This document shows, one piece after another, positions 54,366 to 62,627 of a stretch of DNA of 64,000 nucleotides. Source of the DNA: Paracoccaceae bacterium (GTDB lineage: Bacteria; Pseudomonadota; Alphaproteobacteria; Rhodobacterales; Rhodobacteraceae); assembly GCA_024742405.1 (NCBI GenBank), contig JANSYP010000002.1, positions 434,001 through 498,000 of the forward strand, written 5' to 3'. Under the pieces are notes generated by a model. The model was not told the origin of the DNA and searched no databases. It saw nothing but the letters and a program-made list of their open reading frames with translations. Made by a program: the position numbers and the translations under genes. Position 1 is the first letter of the stretch, and each line of letters opens with the position of its first letter.

Positions 54366-55241
54366 TCAGGCGGCGCTGGCGCGGCGCTCCGAATGGGCCC
54401 AGTCCCAATAGATCTCGCGCGCGCGCAGCGCGATGGGACCGATCTGGTACTCCGTCCCGTCGAACTCCCGCACCGGCGTGATCTTCTGCAGATTGCCGGT
54501 CATGAAGACCTCGTCGGCCCCCCGGAAATCGTCGAAGCTCAGCGTCGTCTCATGGACGGTGAACCCGTCCGCGCGCAGGTTCGCAATATGGCGCTGGCGG
54601 GTGATGCCATTGAGAAACGTCCCGTTCGGCACCGGCGTGAAGACCTCGCCATCGCGCGTCATGAAGATGTTCGACACCGTTGTCTCCGCCACATTGCCCA
54701 GCGGATCGGCGACCAGCGCGTTGTCATAGCCCTTGGCCCGCGCCTCGGCCAACATCCGCGCGCTGTTGGGATAAAGGCAACCAGCCTTCGCGTTGGCGAT
54801 GGCTGTCTCCAGCGTCGGGCGGTGAAAGCGCGTCGTGGTCAGCCGCACGGTGGCATCGGGCGCGGCCATCGGCACCGCCTCCAGACAGATGCAGAACCCA
54901 CAGGCCTCCCCGTTCAGGATCGCCATATGGATATTGTCGAGCCCCCAGTACATCGGCCGGATATAGAGCGCCGTGCCCTCGGGATAGCTCGCAATCCCCT
55001 CCCAGACGATATCGTGGATCTCCTGGGTGCTGTGCGTGGGCTCCAGCATCAGTGCCCGGGCCGAGGCGTTCAGCCGCTCGCAATGGCGCATCAGGTCGGG
55101 CGCCACCCCGTCGACATAGCGTGCCCCGTCAAAGGCGGTGGAAGCGAGCCAGGACCCGTGATCCGCCGCACGCATGACCGCGAGGTTGCCGTCATGCCAT
55201 TCGCCTTCGAAATAGGTGCGGATATCGGTGCCCGTTGCCAT
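54366..55241 (-). CDS. Class IV aminotransferase (branched-chain aminotransferase-like)
   Basis: A 291-residue PLP enzyme of fold type IV: YFEGEWHDGNLAVMRAADHGSWLASTAFDGARY, the Schiff-base lysine in IANAKAGCLYPNSARMLAEA, and VAETTVSNIFMTRDGEVFTP. The family includes branched-chain, D-amino-acid and aminodeoxychorismate-lyase enzymes; the STAFDGARY segment favours branched-chain or related amino acids. I start at 55241 (shorter than the open frame) at the conserved N-terminus. The substrate is not certain. Confidence 0.85.
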   Translation of the reverse strand: MATGTDIRTYFEGEWHDGNLAVMRAADHGSWLASTAFDGARYVDGVAPDLMRHCERLNASARALMLEPTHSTQEIHDIVWEGIASYPEGTALYIRPMYWGLDNIHMAILNGEACGFCICLEAVPMAAPDATVRLTTTRFHRPTLETAIANAKAGCLYPNSARMLAEARAKGYDNALVADPLGNVAETTVSNIFMTRDGEVFTPVPNGTFLNGITRQRHIANLRADGFTVHETTLSFDDFRGADEVFMTGNLQKITPVREFDGTEYQIGPIALRAREIYWDWAHSERRASAA

Positions 55242-55311
55242 GTCACTTGTCCCGGATCGGTTGTCCAACGACCCTACGCGCGCGGCGCAAACGGGTCCAG
55301 AGACCGCCCCG

Positions 55312-55833
55312 TTAAACGTTTTGGACAGCCTCGGCAATCATGGCCTCGGCAATCAGCGCGTCGAGATCGAGCCGCCGGGTCGTGAGCTTGATCCCACCCG
55401 CCGCGTCCCGCGGCCACTCGCCCTCCGGCCGGTCGCGATAGACCTCGACGCCATTGCCGTCGGGATCGCGGAAATAGACCGCCTCGCTCACCCCGTGGTC
55501 CGAGGCGCCATCGATCTCCACCCCCGCCGCGATCGCACGGGCCACCACCGCCCCGAGCGTCGCCCGGTCGGGATAGAGAAAGGCGGCGTGGTAGAGACCG
55601 GTATGGCCCTTAGGCGGCGGCGTGGCGCCGGCGCTCTCCCAGGTGTTGAGCCCCAGATGGTGGTGATAGCCATCGAAACTCAGGAACGCCGCCTTGCCGC
55701 CGACACGGGTCTGTTCTTCAAGCCCCAGCACATCGCGGTAAAAGCCCATGGCCCGGTCAAGATCGGCGACTTTCAGGTGCACATGGCCAATCCGGCCGGT
55801 GAACGCGGCGGGATCGGGTATGGTTTCAGACAT
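55312..55833 (-). CDS. VOC-superfamily (glyoxalase/extradiol-dioxygenase-like) protein
   Basis: A 173-residue protein: FTGRIGHVHLKVADLDRAMGFYRDVLGLEE with the first metal-binding His, GYHHHLGLNTWES with another, and YFRDPDGNGVEVYRDRP with the C-terminal Glu ligand. The fold is the paired beta-alpha-beta module of glyoxalase I and catechol dioxygenases; the length matches CatE-like or unassigned VOC proteins. AAAGGAG precedes the start. A palindrome at 55899-55928 lies about 66 bases upstream. Confidence 0.85.
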   Translation of the reverse strand: MSETIPDPAAFTGRIGHVHLKVADLDRAMGFYRDVLGLEEQTRVGGKAAFLSFDGYHHHLGLNTWESAGATPPPKGHTGLYHAAFLYPDRATLGAVVARAIAAGVEIDGASDHGVSEAVYFRDPDGNGVEVYRDRPEGEWPRDAAGGIKLTTRRLDLDALIAEAMIAEAVQNV

Positions 55834-55898
55834 GCCGGCACTCTCCTTTGCCGCAACCATGCCGCGCCACGCCGACCGCGCAAAGTTCCCGACACGCG

Positions 55899-55928
55899 CC
55901 GCCTCCGTGCATCAATGCACAAAGGCGG
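55899..55928. promoter_or_regulatory. 30-base interrupted palindrome between trpS and the VOC gene
   Basis: CCGCCT-CC-GTGCAT-CA-ATGCAC-AA-AGGCGG: two nested 6-base inverted repeats with a 2-base spacer. The inner GTGCATCAATGCAC would make too tight a hairpin for an RNA terminator, so a dimeric-protein operator for the VOC gene is at least as likely. No T-tract follows on either strand. Confidence 0.4.
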
Positions 55929-56046
55929 TCGGATCATCTCCCCGCCCCGGTCCTCCGGGACCCGCGCCCACAGGCGCCGTCTCCGGCCGCGCGCCGCGGG
56001 CCCGACGCGGCCACGGGCGCCGCAGCGGACGCGGCGCCCCCGCTGC

Positions 56047-57108
56047 CTAACCGACCATCCCGACGATCTCGTAGGTGCGTTTCACGATTGGCGCCGCGAT
56101 CTCGCGCGCCCGCACCGCGCCGCCCGCCAGGATCGCATCGATCGCCGCCGGATCCTCCATCAGCCGCGCCATCTCGGCAGAAATCGGCGAGAGCTCCGCC
56201 ACCGCCAGCTCCGCCAACATCGGCTTGAACTCGGAAAACTGCCGCCCGCCGACCTCCGTCAGCACCGTCTCCACATCGCTGCCCGCAAGGGCCGCATAGA
56301 TCGCGACCAGATTGCGCGCCTCCGCCCGGCCCTCCAGACCCGCTTCCTCCGAGGGCAGCGCCTCGGGGTCGGTCCGCGCCTTGCGGATCTTCTTGGCAAT
56401 CGTGTCCGCATCGTCGGTCATGTTGATCCGGCTCATGTCAGACGGATCGCTCTTGGACATCTTCTTGGTCCCGTCGCGCAGGCTCATAACCCGCGTCGCC
56501 ACGCCTTCGATCACCGGCTCGGTGACCGGAAAGAAGTCGACGCCAAAGTCGGTGTTGAACTTGATCGCAATGTCGCGCGTCAGCTCGATATGCTGCTTCT
56601 GGTCCTCGCCCACCGGAACTTCGGTCGCGTGATAGACCAGAATGTCCGCCGCCATAAGGCAGGGATAGGCAAAGAGCCCCACGGAGGCGTTCTCGCGGTT
56701 CTTGCCGGCCTTGTCCTTGAACTGCGTCATCCGGTTCAGCCAGCCCATCCGCGCGACGCAGTTGAAGATCCAGGCCAGCTGCGTGTGCTCGGGCACCTGG
56801 GACTGGTTGAACATGGTCGAGCGGGTGGGATCGAGCCCCGCGGCCAGATAGCCCGCCGCCAGCTCGCGCGTGGCATGGCGCAGCTTGGCCGGGTCCTGCC
56901 AGACCGTGATCGCGTGCAGATCGACCATGCAATAGAGCGTCTCGATCCCGCTGTCCTGCTTCTCGACGAAGCGGCGGATCGCGCCCAGATAATTGCCGAG
57001 CGTCAGCCCGCCGGACGGCTGGATCCCCGAAAACACCCGCGGCGTGAAACCCGCATTGGGGCCGGCGGGATCATCGGCAGGGTCGGACTGCGTGTGGACC
57101 GCATCCAT
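56047..57108 (-). CDS. trpS: Tryptophanyl-tRNA synthetase
   Basis: A 353-residue class I synthetase: [29 protein letters not shown] contains the HIGH-like TLGNYLG, and the KMSKS loop is [16 protein letters not shown]. Other marks are [30 protein letters not shown] and [25 protein letters not shown], all conserved in bacterial TrpS. The N-terminal 20 residues are extra and variable. It is transcribed away from the divergent rhomboid-like gene, with 118 bases between the starts. Confidence 0.96.
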   Translation of the reverse strand: MDAVHTQSDPADDPAGPNAGFTPRVFSGIQPSGGLTLGNYLGAIRRFVEKQDSGIETLYCMVDLHAITVWQDPAKLRHATRELAAGYLAAGLDPTRSTMFNQSQVPEHTQLAWIFNCVARMGWLNRMTQFKDKAGKNRENASVGLFAYPCLMAADILVYHATEVPVGEDQKQHIELTRDIAIKFNTDFGVDFFPVTEPVIEGVATRVMSLRDGTKKMSKSDPSDMSRINMTDDADTIAKKIRKARTDPEALPSEEAGLEGRAEARNLVAIYAALAGSDVETVLTEVGGRQFSEFKPMLAELAVAELSPISAEMARLMEDPAAIDAILAGGAVRAREIAAPIVKRTYEIVGMVG

Positions 57109-57226
57109 GGGGCACTCTCCGGGCTGGGGCTGGTGTTTTGGTGCGCGCGTGCGTATCGCTGCGCCCGTCCGTCGTCAACAACCGGGCCTGCGCCCCGCGA
57201 ACCGGCCCTGCCCGAAAAGGCCCCGC

Positions 57227-57925
57227 ATGTCCCAAGATCCCAACCAGCCGCCCGACCCGTCTGCGGTCAACCCGCTGCCCGCCGCCGTGCTGGCGCTGGC
57301 CACGGTCATCTTCGGGGTCGAGGTCCTGTTCTGGCTCGCCGACCGCGGCGTCATCGGCGGTCCGGGCGGCGAAATGATCCGCATCGACGCGATCGAACGC
57401 TACGCCTTCTTCGGCGCCTCGGTCGACTGGATGATCCAGAACCGCCGCTTCCCGCCGGAGCTCCTGGTCCGCTTCCTGACCTACCCGTTCCTGCATCTGT
57501 CGATGCTCAATTGCGTCATGGTCTGCGTCTTTATCCTCGCCCTTGGCAAGATGGTGGCCGAAGCCTTCGGCAATCTCGCCATGCTGGTGATCTTCTTCGC
57601 CGCCTCCATCGGTGGCGCGCTGGTCTACGGGCTGGTGCTCGACGATGATTTCCCGCTGGTGGGCGGCTTTCCCGGTGTCTATGGGCTGATCGGCGGCTTC
57701 ACCTTCCTGATGTGGGTGCGCAAGCGCGCCCTGGGCGAACGCCAGATCACCGCCTTCAACCTGATCGGAATCCTGCTCGCGCTCCAGCTGGTCTTCAGCC
57801 TCGCCTTCGGCGGACCGGGCGACTGGCTCGCCGATCTGAGCGGGTTCGCCATCGGCTTCGGCGCCTGTTTCCTGCTTGTCCCCGGCGGCTGGGCGCGGAT
57901 CCGCGACGCGCTCCGAAACCGCTAA
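57227..57925 (+). CDS. Rhomboid-fold membrane protein lacking catalytic residues
   Basis: A 232-residue protein with six or so membrane helices in rhomboid order. The conserved regions align, but the catalytic positions are changed: TM4 reads GGFPGVYGLIGGF where active rhomboids have GxSG (Ser to Pro). TM6 reads DWLADLSGFAIGFG where AHxxG is expected (His to Asp). The TM2 HxxxxHxxxN element reads HLSMLNCVMV. It is therefore an inactive, iRhom-like protein, probably a binding or regulatory partner. The frame is open far upstream, but 57227 is the first sensible start. Its stop overlaps the convergent helicase gene by four bases. Confidence 0.8.
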   Translation: MSQDPNQPPDPSAVNPLPAAVLALATVIFGVEVLFWLADRGVIGGPGGEMIRIDAIERYAFFGASVDWMIQNRRFPPELLVRFLTYPFLHLSMLNCVMVCVFILALGKMVAEAFGNLAMLVIFFAASIGGALVYGLVLDDDFPLVGGFPGVYGLIGGFTFLMWVRKRALGERQITAFNLIGILLALQLVFSLAFGGPGDWLADLSGFAIGFGACFLLVPGGWARIRDALRNR

Positions 57926-59448
57926 CCGGCGGCCGCGTCGAGCTCCAGCGCCGCGGGCTTTTTCAGATCTTCGACCGAGAGCGGCGCCTCGGGCCGCGCC
58001 AACCGGTAGCGCGTCACCCAGAACAGCCGCGTTTGCGCCCGTGTGACCGCGACATAGGCCAACCGCTTCCAGAGCGGCGCACCGGCCTCCGTACGCCCGG
58101 CCCGTGCCGCGGCATAGAGATCGGGAGCAAAGACCTGCACTTCGGGCCATTGCGACCCTTGCGCCTTGTGGATCGTCACCGCCGCGCCATGGAGAAACGC
58201 CGCGCCCATCCGCGCGGCCTCGGGGATGAAGGGCTCCTCCTCGCCCGGCATCTCGATCTTGATGATCGAGGCCGCCGAGACCTGGGGCTCGGGCGCGCCA
58301 AAGACATGGAGCTTCGCGAAGCCGGGCCGCGAGCCGGGACCCAGATAGACCACCTGGGCGCCCTTGATCAGACCCCGCGCTTCCAGATCCAGCCGCTTCT
58401 TGCGGTGCTTCAGCGGCAACTCGATCCCGTCGCAGATGAGCGGCTCGCCCGGCACCAGCGCGTCCGGCGGCGCGCCATAGGCCGCCCGGAATGCATGGAT
58501 CAGCCGGATCCGCGTCGCGTTGCGCCAGACCAGTACAGGGGAGCGCGCCATTGGGCCCGCCTGCACCCGCTCGGCGATCACCACCCGGTCGTCGCGGCCA
58601 GCGGCCTCTTCGACCATGGCCTCGAATCGCTCGAATCCCAGGTCCGGATCGCCCAGCGCATGGGCCAGATCGAGGATCGGATTGTCCTCGGTCTGGCGGT
58701 GCACCCGCGACAAGGTTAACCGCCTCGGCTCCGGCAGGCGGTCGAAAACCATCTCTCCGGACTGCCCGACCGGGGCCAATTGTGCAGGATCTCCGAACAA
58801 TACCAGACTCGGAAAGATCTCCCGCAGATCGTCGAACTGCCGCGCGTCGAGCATGGAGCTTTCGTCCACGAACCCGATATCGAGCGGATCCTCCCGCCGT
58901 TTCCAACCGGTGATGAAGTCCGACCCGCGCACCCCGGCCGCGGCCAGGGCGGCGGGCACCGAACTGTGGCTGGTGTAGAACGCCTGCGCCCGGTCCAGCG
59001 CGGCATCGTCCAGTATGCCCTTTTCGGGCCGCGCGGCATTGCCCGTCAGCCATTCGGCGATCCGCTCATATTCAGGGTCGTACACGGGGGTGTAGAGAAT
59101 GCGGTGGATCGTCGTCGCCGGCACGCCCTGCATCCGCAGCACCGACGCCGCCTTGTTGGTCGGCGCCAGTATCGCAAGGCTGCGCCGTTCGCGTTTGCGC
59201 CGGCTCTCGTAGTCGCCGGACACGATCTCCACCCCGGCCTCCGCCAGAGCCCGGTAGAGCCGCGCGAGCAGCAGCGTCTTGCCGGATCCGGCCTTTCCGA
59301 TCACCGCGAGCGGCGGGCTGTCACCGCCTTCGGGCGGCGTCAGGCGCCCCGTCGCGATATCGATCCCGGCCTCAGACAGATGCTCCGCGACCCGGTCAAA
59401 GGCCGCGGACTGGTCTTCGGACAGTGCGAGTACGGGCGGCTCCGGCAT
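57922..59448 (-). CDS. UvrD/RecD-like superfamily 1 DNA helicase (Dda/RecD2-type)
   Basis: A 508-residue helicase. Walker A is VIGKAGSGKTLLLARLYRAL; motif Ia ILAPTNKAASVLRM, motif II DIGFVDESSMLDARQ (DExx), motif III LVLFGDPAQLAPVGQ and motif VI AVTIHKAQGSQWPEVQV with AYVAVTRAQTRLFWV. This is the RecD/Dda branch of superfamily 1B (5-prime to 3-prime). RecB or RecC genes are not next to it, so it is not the classical RecBCD subunit. It may act in replication restart or repair. Confidence 0.92.
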   Translation of the reverse strand: MPEPPVLALSEDQSAAFDRVAEHLSEAGIDIATGRLTPPEGGDSPPLAVIGKAGSGKTLLLARLYRALAEAGVEIVSGDYESRRKRERRSLAILAPTNKAASVLRMQGVPATTIHRILYTPVYDPEYERIAEWLTGNAARPEKGILDDAALDRAQAFYTSHSSVPAALAAAGVRGSDFITGWKRREDPLDIGFVDESSMLDARQFDDLREIFPSLVLFGDPAQLAPVGQSGEMVFDRLPEPRRLTLSRVHRQTEDNPILDLAHALGDPDLGFERFEAMVEEAAGRDDRVVIAERVQAGPMARSPVLVWRNATRIRLIHAFRAAYGAPPDALVPGEPLICDGIELPLKHRKKRLDLEARGLIKGAQVVYLGPGSRPGFAKLHVFGAPEPQVSAASIIKIEMPGEEEPFIPEAARMGAAFLHGAAVTIHKAQGSQWPEVQVFAPDLYAAARAGRTEAGAPLWKRLAYVAVTRAQTRLFWVTRYRLARPEAPLSVEDLKKPAALELDAAAG

Positions 59449-59490
59449 GGGCGAACCTTAGGCCCGCGCGCCGCAGAGCGCCAGCCGGCC

Positions 59491-60126
59491 TCAGGCGATG
59501 CGGGCGAGCTGTGCCACGCGCGGCTCGAACGCCTCGTCGTACCAGGCACGCGACTGCGCGCGGGTCAGCCCGGCACGCTCGGCCACGAGGTTTGCCGCAT
59601 CCTCCGAGAAATGCCACAGACCGACGCTGATCGCATCGCGGCCCTCGCCCTGGCTGGCCAGAACCATCGGCTCCCAGCCGAGGCGACCATAGATCCGCAC
59701 CATGCGCGCATCGAAGATGCCGACCGAGAATGTCAGATCGTGACCGAGGCCCAGCTCCAGCCCTGCCAGCAGCAGTGCCCCGGACACCTGGGGCGACGCC
59801 CCGCGCGCCAGACAGAACCGCGTGCATTCCCAGATCTTTTCGTTGCGGATCGGCCGGTTCTGCAAGAGATGAACGAAATGATCGTTCAGCATGGTCGGCC
59901 CGTTGGTCGGCAGGACGCGCATGGACCCGCCATGGGTGCCGTCCTCATTCTCCCAAATCACATAGAGCGGCGATTCTCTGTCGTACTCGTCACGCTCCGC
60001 ACCGGTGTCGTCGATCGTGACGTCCCAGCCCAGTCTGGTGCGGAATTGGTCAGCCCGGTCGCGGAACATCGTATCGCGCAGCCGGGGAAAAAGCGGAAGA
60101 TCGTTCGCTCGAATGTAGCGGATCAT
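59491..60126 (-). CDS. luxI: Acyl-homoserine-lactone synthase, LuxI family
   Basis: A 211-residue autoinducer synthase with all LuxI-type conserved residues: R24, F28 and W34 (QFRTRLGW), an ERDEYD pair (D46, D49), R70 in GGSMRVLP, and E100/R103 in WECTRFC. The enzyme makes an acyl-homoserine lactone from SAM and acyl-ACP or acyl-CoA. Chain length cannot be read. It lies 99 bases downstream of luxR, both on the minus strand; the intergenic segment contains two GTTAAC palindromes 31 bases apart. Confidence 0.95.
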   Translation of the reverse strand: MIRYIRANDLPLFPRLRDTMFRDRADQFRTRLGWDVTIDDTGAERDEYDRESPLYVIWENEDGTHGGSMRVLPTNGPTMLNDHFVHLLQNRPIRNEKIWECTRFCLARGASPQVSGALLLAGLELGLGHDLTFSVGIFDARMVRIYGRLGWEPMVLASQGEGRDAISVGLWHFSEDAANLVAERAGLTRAQSRAWYDEAFEPRVAQLARIA

Positions 60127-60181
60127 CGATAAGGCCCCTGAATACTATCGTTGCTGATGCAAGGACAATCAGGGAGAAAAG

Positions 60182-60218
60182 GTTAACGAGCTTTTACACC
60201 TACGCGCGCTGCGTTAAC
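60182..60218. promoter_or_regulatory. GTTAACG/CGTTAAC inverted repeat upstream of luxI
   Basis: GTTAACG at 60182-60188 and CGTTAAC at 60212-60218, in the 99-base gap between luxR and luxI. The first also reads as TTAA-N7-TTAC, one base off a CtrA site. A classical lux box is not evident. A role in luxI control is possible; the binding protein is unproven. Confidence 0.4.
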
Positions 60219-60225
60219 GGCTTCT

Positions 60226-60939
60226 TTAGACTTTAATTAAACCTTGAGATAAAGCCTGCGCGACTGCGTGAGTCGTATTCTGTGCACCCATCTTCGCCCG
60301 GGCCGCTTCAATATAGACCCGCAACGTGTGTTCGGAGATCTTGAGCGTCTCCGACGCCTGGGCGCGCGTGTAGCCCGTGGCGAGCAGGCTGAGGGCATCC
60401 ATTTCGCGCGGTGACAGGCGCGCCTGCGGCTTGATATCGGCGACGTCGCTCAGTTCGGACGCCTTTTGATTTATGAAATGTGCAACGAGCAGAAGATCTT
60501 CACGGTACTGGGCGCTGAACTTGGCCCAGTCGGTTTCGGACCGCCGTGCACTGACGGTGAACATTGCAAACTGGCCGGACGTGCCGCGTACCGGAATCGA
60601 AAGGCCCTGATTCCCGATCCCCGCATCCAGCGCCTCGCCGCGAAACTCGCGCACGCTCTCCGCCTGCCAGTCCAGGCCGCGCCAGTCGAGCGGATGGAAC
60701 CGCTTGAAGCACCCCTGCACCACCGGGTCGATACTGGCATACTTCTGGTCGAGATACCGATCGACCCACTCTGATTCGTAAGACAGCGCCGCGTACTGGG
60801 CGCCATGGCTATCAACCGAATGATAGACCACATGGTCGACATCATAGATGTCTCGCACTTTCAGAACCGCCTGCTGCAAATCCTCACGAGTTCGGACTCG
60901 CTCGAGAGATGACACATGGCGTTCCAGGTTTTTCGACAT
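60226..60939 (-). CDS. luxR: LuxR-family quorum-sensing regulator
   Basis: A 237-residue regulator. The N-terminal autoinducer-binding domain has the conserved W/Y/D/P/W series in YESEWVDRYLDQKYASIDP and FHPLDWRGLDW, and GLSIPVRGTSGQFAMFTVSA. The C-terminal helix-turn-helix is LSPREMDALSLLATGYTRAQASETLKISEHTLRVYIEAA (first and last parts). ATG at 60939 is preferred over a GTG six codons upstream. The 3-prime end of the small ORF overlaps the first 56 bases of luxR. Confidence 0.93.
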   Translation of the reverse strand: MSKNLERHVSSLERVRTREDLQQAVLKVRDIYDVDHVVYHSVDSHGAQYAALSYESEWVDRYLDQKYASIDPVVQGCFKRFHPLDWRGLDWQAESVREFRGEALDAGIGNQGLSIPVRGTSGQFAMFTVSARRSETDWAKFSAQYREDLLLVAHFINQKASELSDVADIKPQARLSPREMDALSLLATGYTRAQASETLKISEHTLRVYIEAARAKMGAQNTTHAVAQALSQGLIKV

Positions 60940-61099
60940 GCGCAGTCGCCTTGTCACTATGGCATCGGGCAGACGCGGCGATCTCCGCAGTGGCGACCAT
61001 CATCGTGTCGTCGAGATGCTCTGCCAGTCGGTCCAGACCGTTGCACTGTGCGAATGTCTTCACGTCTGCCAGAACGTTAATTACCCAGTCGTGTTGCAT
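60884..61099 (-). CDS. 71-residue protein overlapping luxR
   Basis: A small gene starting MQHDWVINVLADVKTFAQCNGL, followed by LDRLAEHLDDTMMVATAEIA and a Ser/Arg-rich tail. A GAGAG lies upstream of the ATG. It ends 56 bases inside luxR in another frame, so the two are translationally coupled. I recall similar short proteins beside luxR genes in other Roseobacter-group bacteria; the function is unknown. It is preceded by the CtrA-type motif at 61120-61134. Confidence 0.65.
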   Translation of the reverse strand: MQHDWVINVLADVKTFAQCNGLDRLAEHLDDTMMVATAEIAASARCHSDKATAHVEKPGTPCVISRASPNS

Positions 61100-61119
61100 A
61101 TTGTTCTCTCTAAGGCGGC

Positions 61120-61134
61120 TTAACACAACGTTAA
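61120..61134. promoter_or_regulatory. CtrA-type binding site (TTAA-N7-TTAA) upstream of the luxR operon
   Basis: TTAACACAACGTTAA is an exact TTAA-N7-TTAA match, 21 bases upstream of the small-ORF start. A second AACGTTAATT copy lies inside the small ORF (61073-61082). In Rhodobacterales, quorum sensing and CtrA are known to be linked, so the position is biologically sensible. The site lies close to the start codon and could repress. Confidence 0.55.
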
Positions 61135-61250
61135 TTTACACGTTGACTAATTGAAGCTTCGCATGGGTTCCCGGGCCTGACCACTCGCTAAAAATGGGGA
61201 GGCGTGAGTTAAGCATTTAAAATCGCTACCGGGATTACAGAACGCCGATA

Positions 61251-61276
61251 GCCGCCGCTCTGGTCAGAACGGCGGC
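61251..61276. repeat. Inverted repeat downstream of ccr
   Basis: GCCGCCG at 61251-61257 pairs with CGGCGGC at 61270-61276 over a 12-base loop. On the minus strand the T-rich segment precedes rather than follows the stem, so it is not by itself an intrinsic terminator. Confidence 0.4.
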
Positions 61277-61281
61277 AACAT

Positions 61282-61314
61282 AAAAAAATGATTCGGGAAC
61301 AATTTATCCCCGAT
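61282..61314 (-). terminator. Probable intrinsic terminator of ccr
   Basis: On the minus strand ATCGGG, a 10-11 base loop and CCCGAAT (one bulged base) form a stem just after the ccr stop, followed by CATTTTTTTATG. The seven-T run makes a Rho-independent terminator likely. Confidence 0.6.
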
Positions 61315-61334
61315 CGGCGTTTTGTCCTGTCAGA

Positions 61335-62627
61335 TCAAGCCTTCGGACCACATTCCAGCGCGTCTTCCAGGGTGCGCAGCCCGGTTTTCGGCGCCTGAAC
61401 CAACACGGCCATGTTCCCCGGCTTGTGCTCGTTGCGCATCATTTTCATGTGCGCGTCGGGAATCTCGGCCCAGGGAAAGACCTCGGACATGCAGGGGTCG
61501 AGCCGGCGCTCTACCATCAGCTTGTTGGCCGACGCCGCCTGCTTGAGATGGGCAAAATGGCTGCCCTGCAGGCGTTTTTGGTGCATCCACATATACCGGA
61601 CGTCGAAGGTGCAGTTGAACCCCGTCGTCCCGGCGCAGATCACCACCATGCCGCCCTTCTTGCACACGAAGGTCGAGACCGGGAAGGTCGCCTCGCCGGG
61701 GTGCTCGAAGACGATGTCGACATTGTTGCCCTTGCCGGTGATGTCCCAGATCGCCTTGCCGAACTTGCGCGCCTCCTTGAACCAGGCGGCATATTCCGGC
61801 GTGTTGACGGTCGGCATCTGGCCCCAGCAGTTGAAATCCTTGCGATTCAGTACGCCCTTGGCGCCGAGCCCCATGACGAATTCGCGCTTGTCCTCATCTG
61901 AGATCACCGCGATCGCGTTGCCGCCCGCGGCGTTGATCAGCTGGATCGCGTAAGAGCCCAAGCCCCCCGACGCGCCCCAGACCAGCACGTTCTGTCCGGG
62001 CTTGAGCTCATGGGGATGGTGGCCGAACAGCATCCGGTAAGCGGTGGCCAGCGTCAGCGTGTAGCAGGCCGATTCCTCCCAGGTCAGGTGCTTGGGCCGC
62101 GCCATGAGCTGCTGTGCCTGGACGCGCGTGAACTGGGCGAACGACCCGTCGGGCGTCTCATAACCCCAGATCCGCTGGCTCGGGGAATACATCGGATCGC
62201 CGCCGTTGCACTCCTCATCGTCGCCATCGTCCTGGTTGCAGTGGATCACGACCTCGTCGCCGACTTTCCAGTTCTTCACCTTGTCGCCCACAGCCCAGAC
62301 GATGCCCGACGCGTCCGACCCCGCGATGTGATAAGGCTCGTTATGGCCGTCGAAGGGCGAGATCGGTACGCCGAGCCCGGCCCAGACGCCATTGTAGTTC
62401 ACCCCGGCCGCCATCACGAGCACCAGCACCTCGTGGCTGTCGATCTCGGGTGTTTCCACCACTTCGAGCTGGAACGACTTGTCGGGATCGCCATGGCGCT
62501 CGCGGCGGATCGCCCAGGCGTGCATCTTGGCGGGGACGTAACCCATCGGGGGCATCTCCCCCAAATCGTAGAGGTCTTTCTTCGGCGCGTCATAGGCTGC
62601 AATCGCCGGATTCGTATCGAGAGCCAT
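61335..62627 (-). CDS. ccr: Crotonyl-CoA carboxylase/reductase
   Basis: A 430-residue medium-chain dehydrogenase/reductase of normal Ccr length. It has DPDKSFQLEVVETPEIDSHEVL, AAGVNYNGVWAGLGVPISPFDGHN, HIAGSDASGIVWAVGDKVKNWKVGDEVVIHCNQDDG, the NADPH motif VLVWGASGGLGSYAIQLINAAGG and a GKGNNVDIVFEHPGEATFPVSTF segment. It converts crotonyl-CoA, CO2 and NADPH to ethylmalonyl-CoA, the key step of the ethylmalonyl-CoA pathway. TAAGGAGG precedes the start. It is divergent from ecm. Confidence 0.97.
   Translation of the reverse strand: MALDTNPAIAAYDAPKKDLYDLGEMPPMGYVPAKMHAWAIRRERHGDPDKSFQLEVVETPEIDSHEVLVLVMAAGVNYNGVWAGLGVPISPFDGHNEPYHIAGSDASGIVWAVGDKVKNWKVGDEVVIHCNQDDGDDEECNGGDPMYSPSQRIWGYETPDGSFAQFTRVQAQQLMARPKHLTWEESACYTLTLATAYRMLFGHHPHELKPGQNVLVWGASGGLGSYAIQLINAAGGNAIAVISDEDKREFVMGLGAKGVLNRKDFNCWGQMPTVNTPEYAAWFKEARKFGKAIWDITGKGNNVDIVFEHPGEATFPVSTFVCKKGGMVVICAGTTGFNCTFDVRYMWMHQKRLQGSHFAHLKQAASANKLMVERRLDPCMSEVFPWAEIPDAHMKMMRNEHKPGNMAVLVQAPKTGLRTLEDALECGPKA

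Noticed and set aside
55216-57648. 810-codon plus-strand frame
   Set aside because: Antisense to the VOC and trpS genes; translation is Arg/Pro-rich.
60127-60225. Classical lux box upstream of luxI
   Set aside because: I found only CCTGA and TCAGG half-sites too far apart; no 18-20-base lux-box dyad.
61251-61276. GC-rich hairpin after ccr considered as terminator
   Set aside because: On the strand of ccr the T-run precedes the stem; the hairpin at 61282-61314 fits better.
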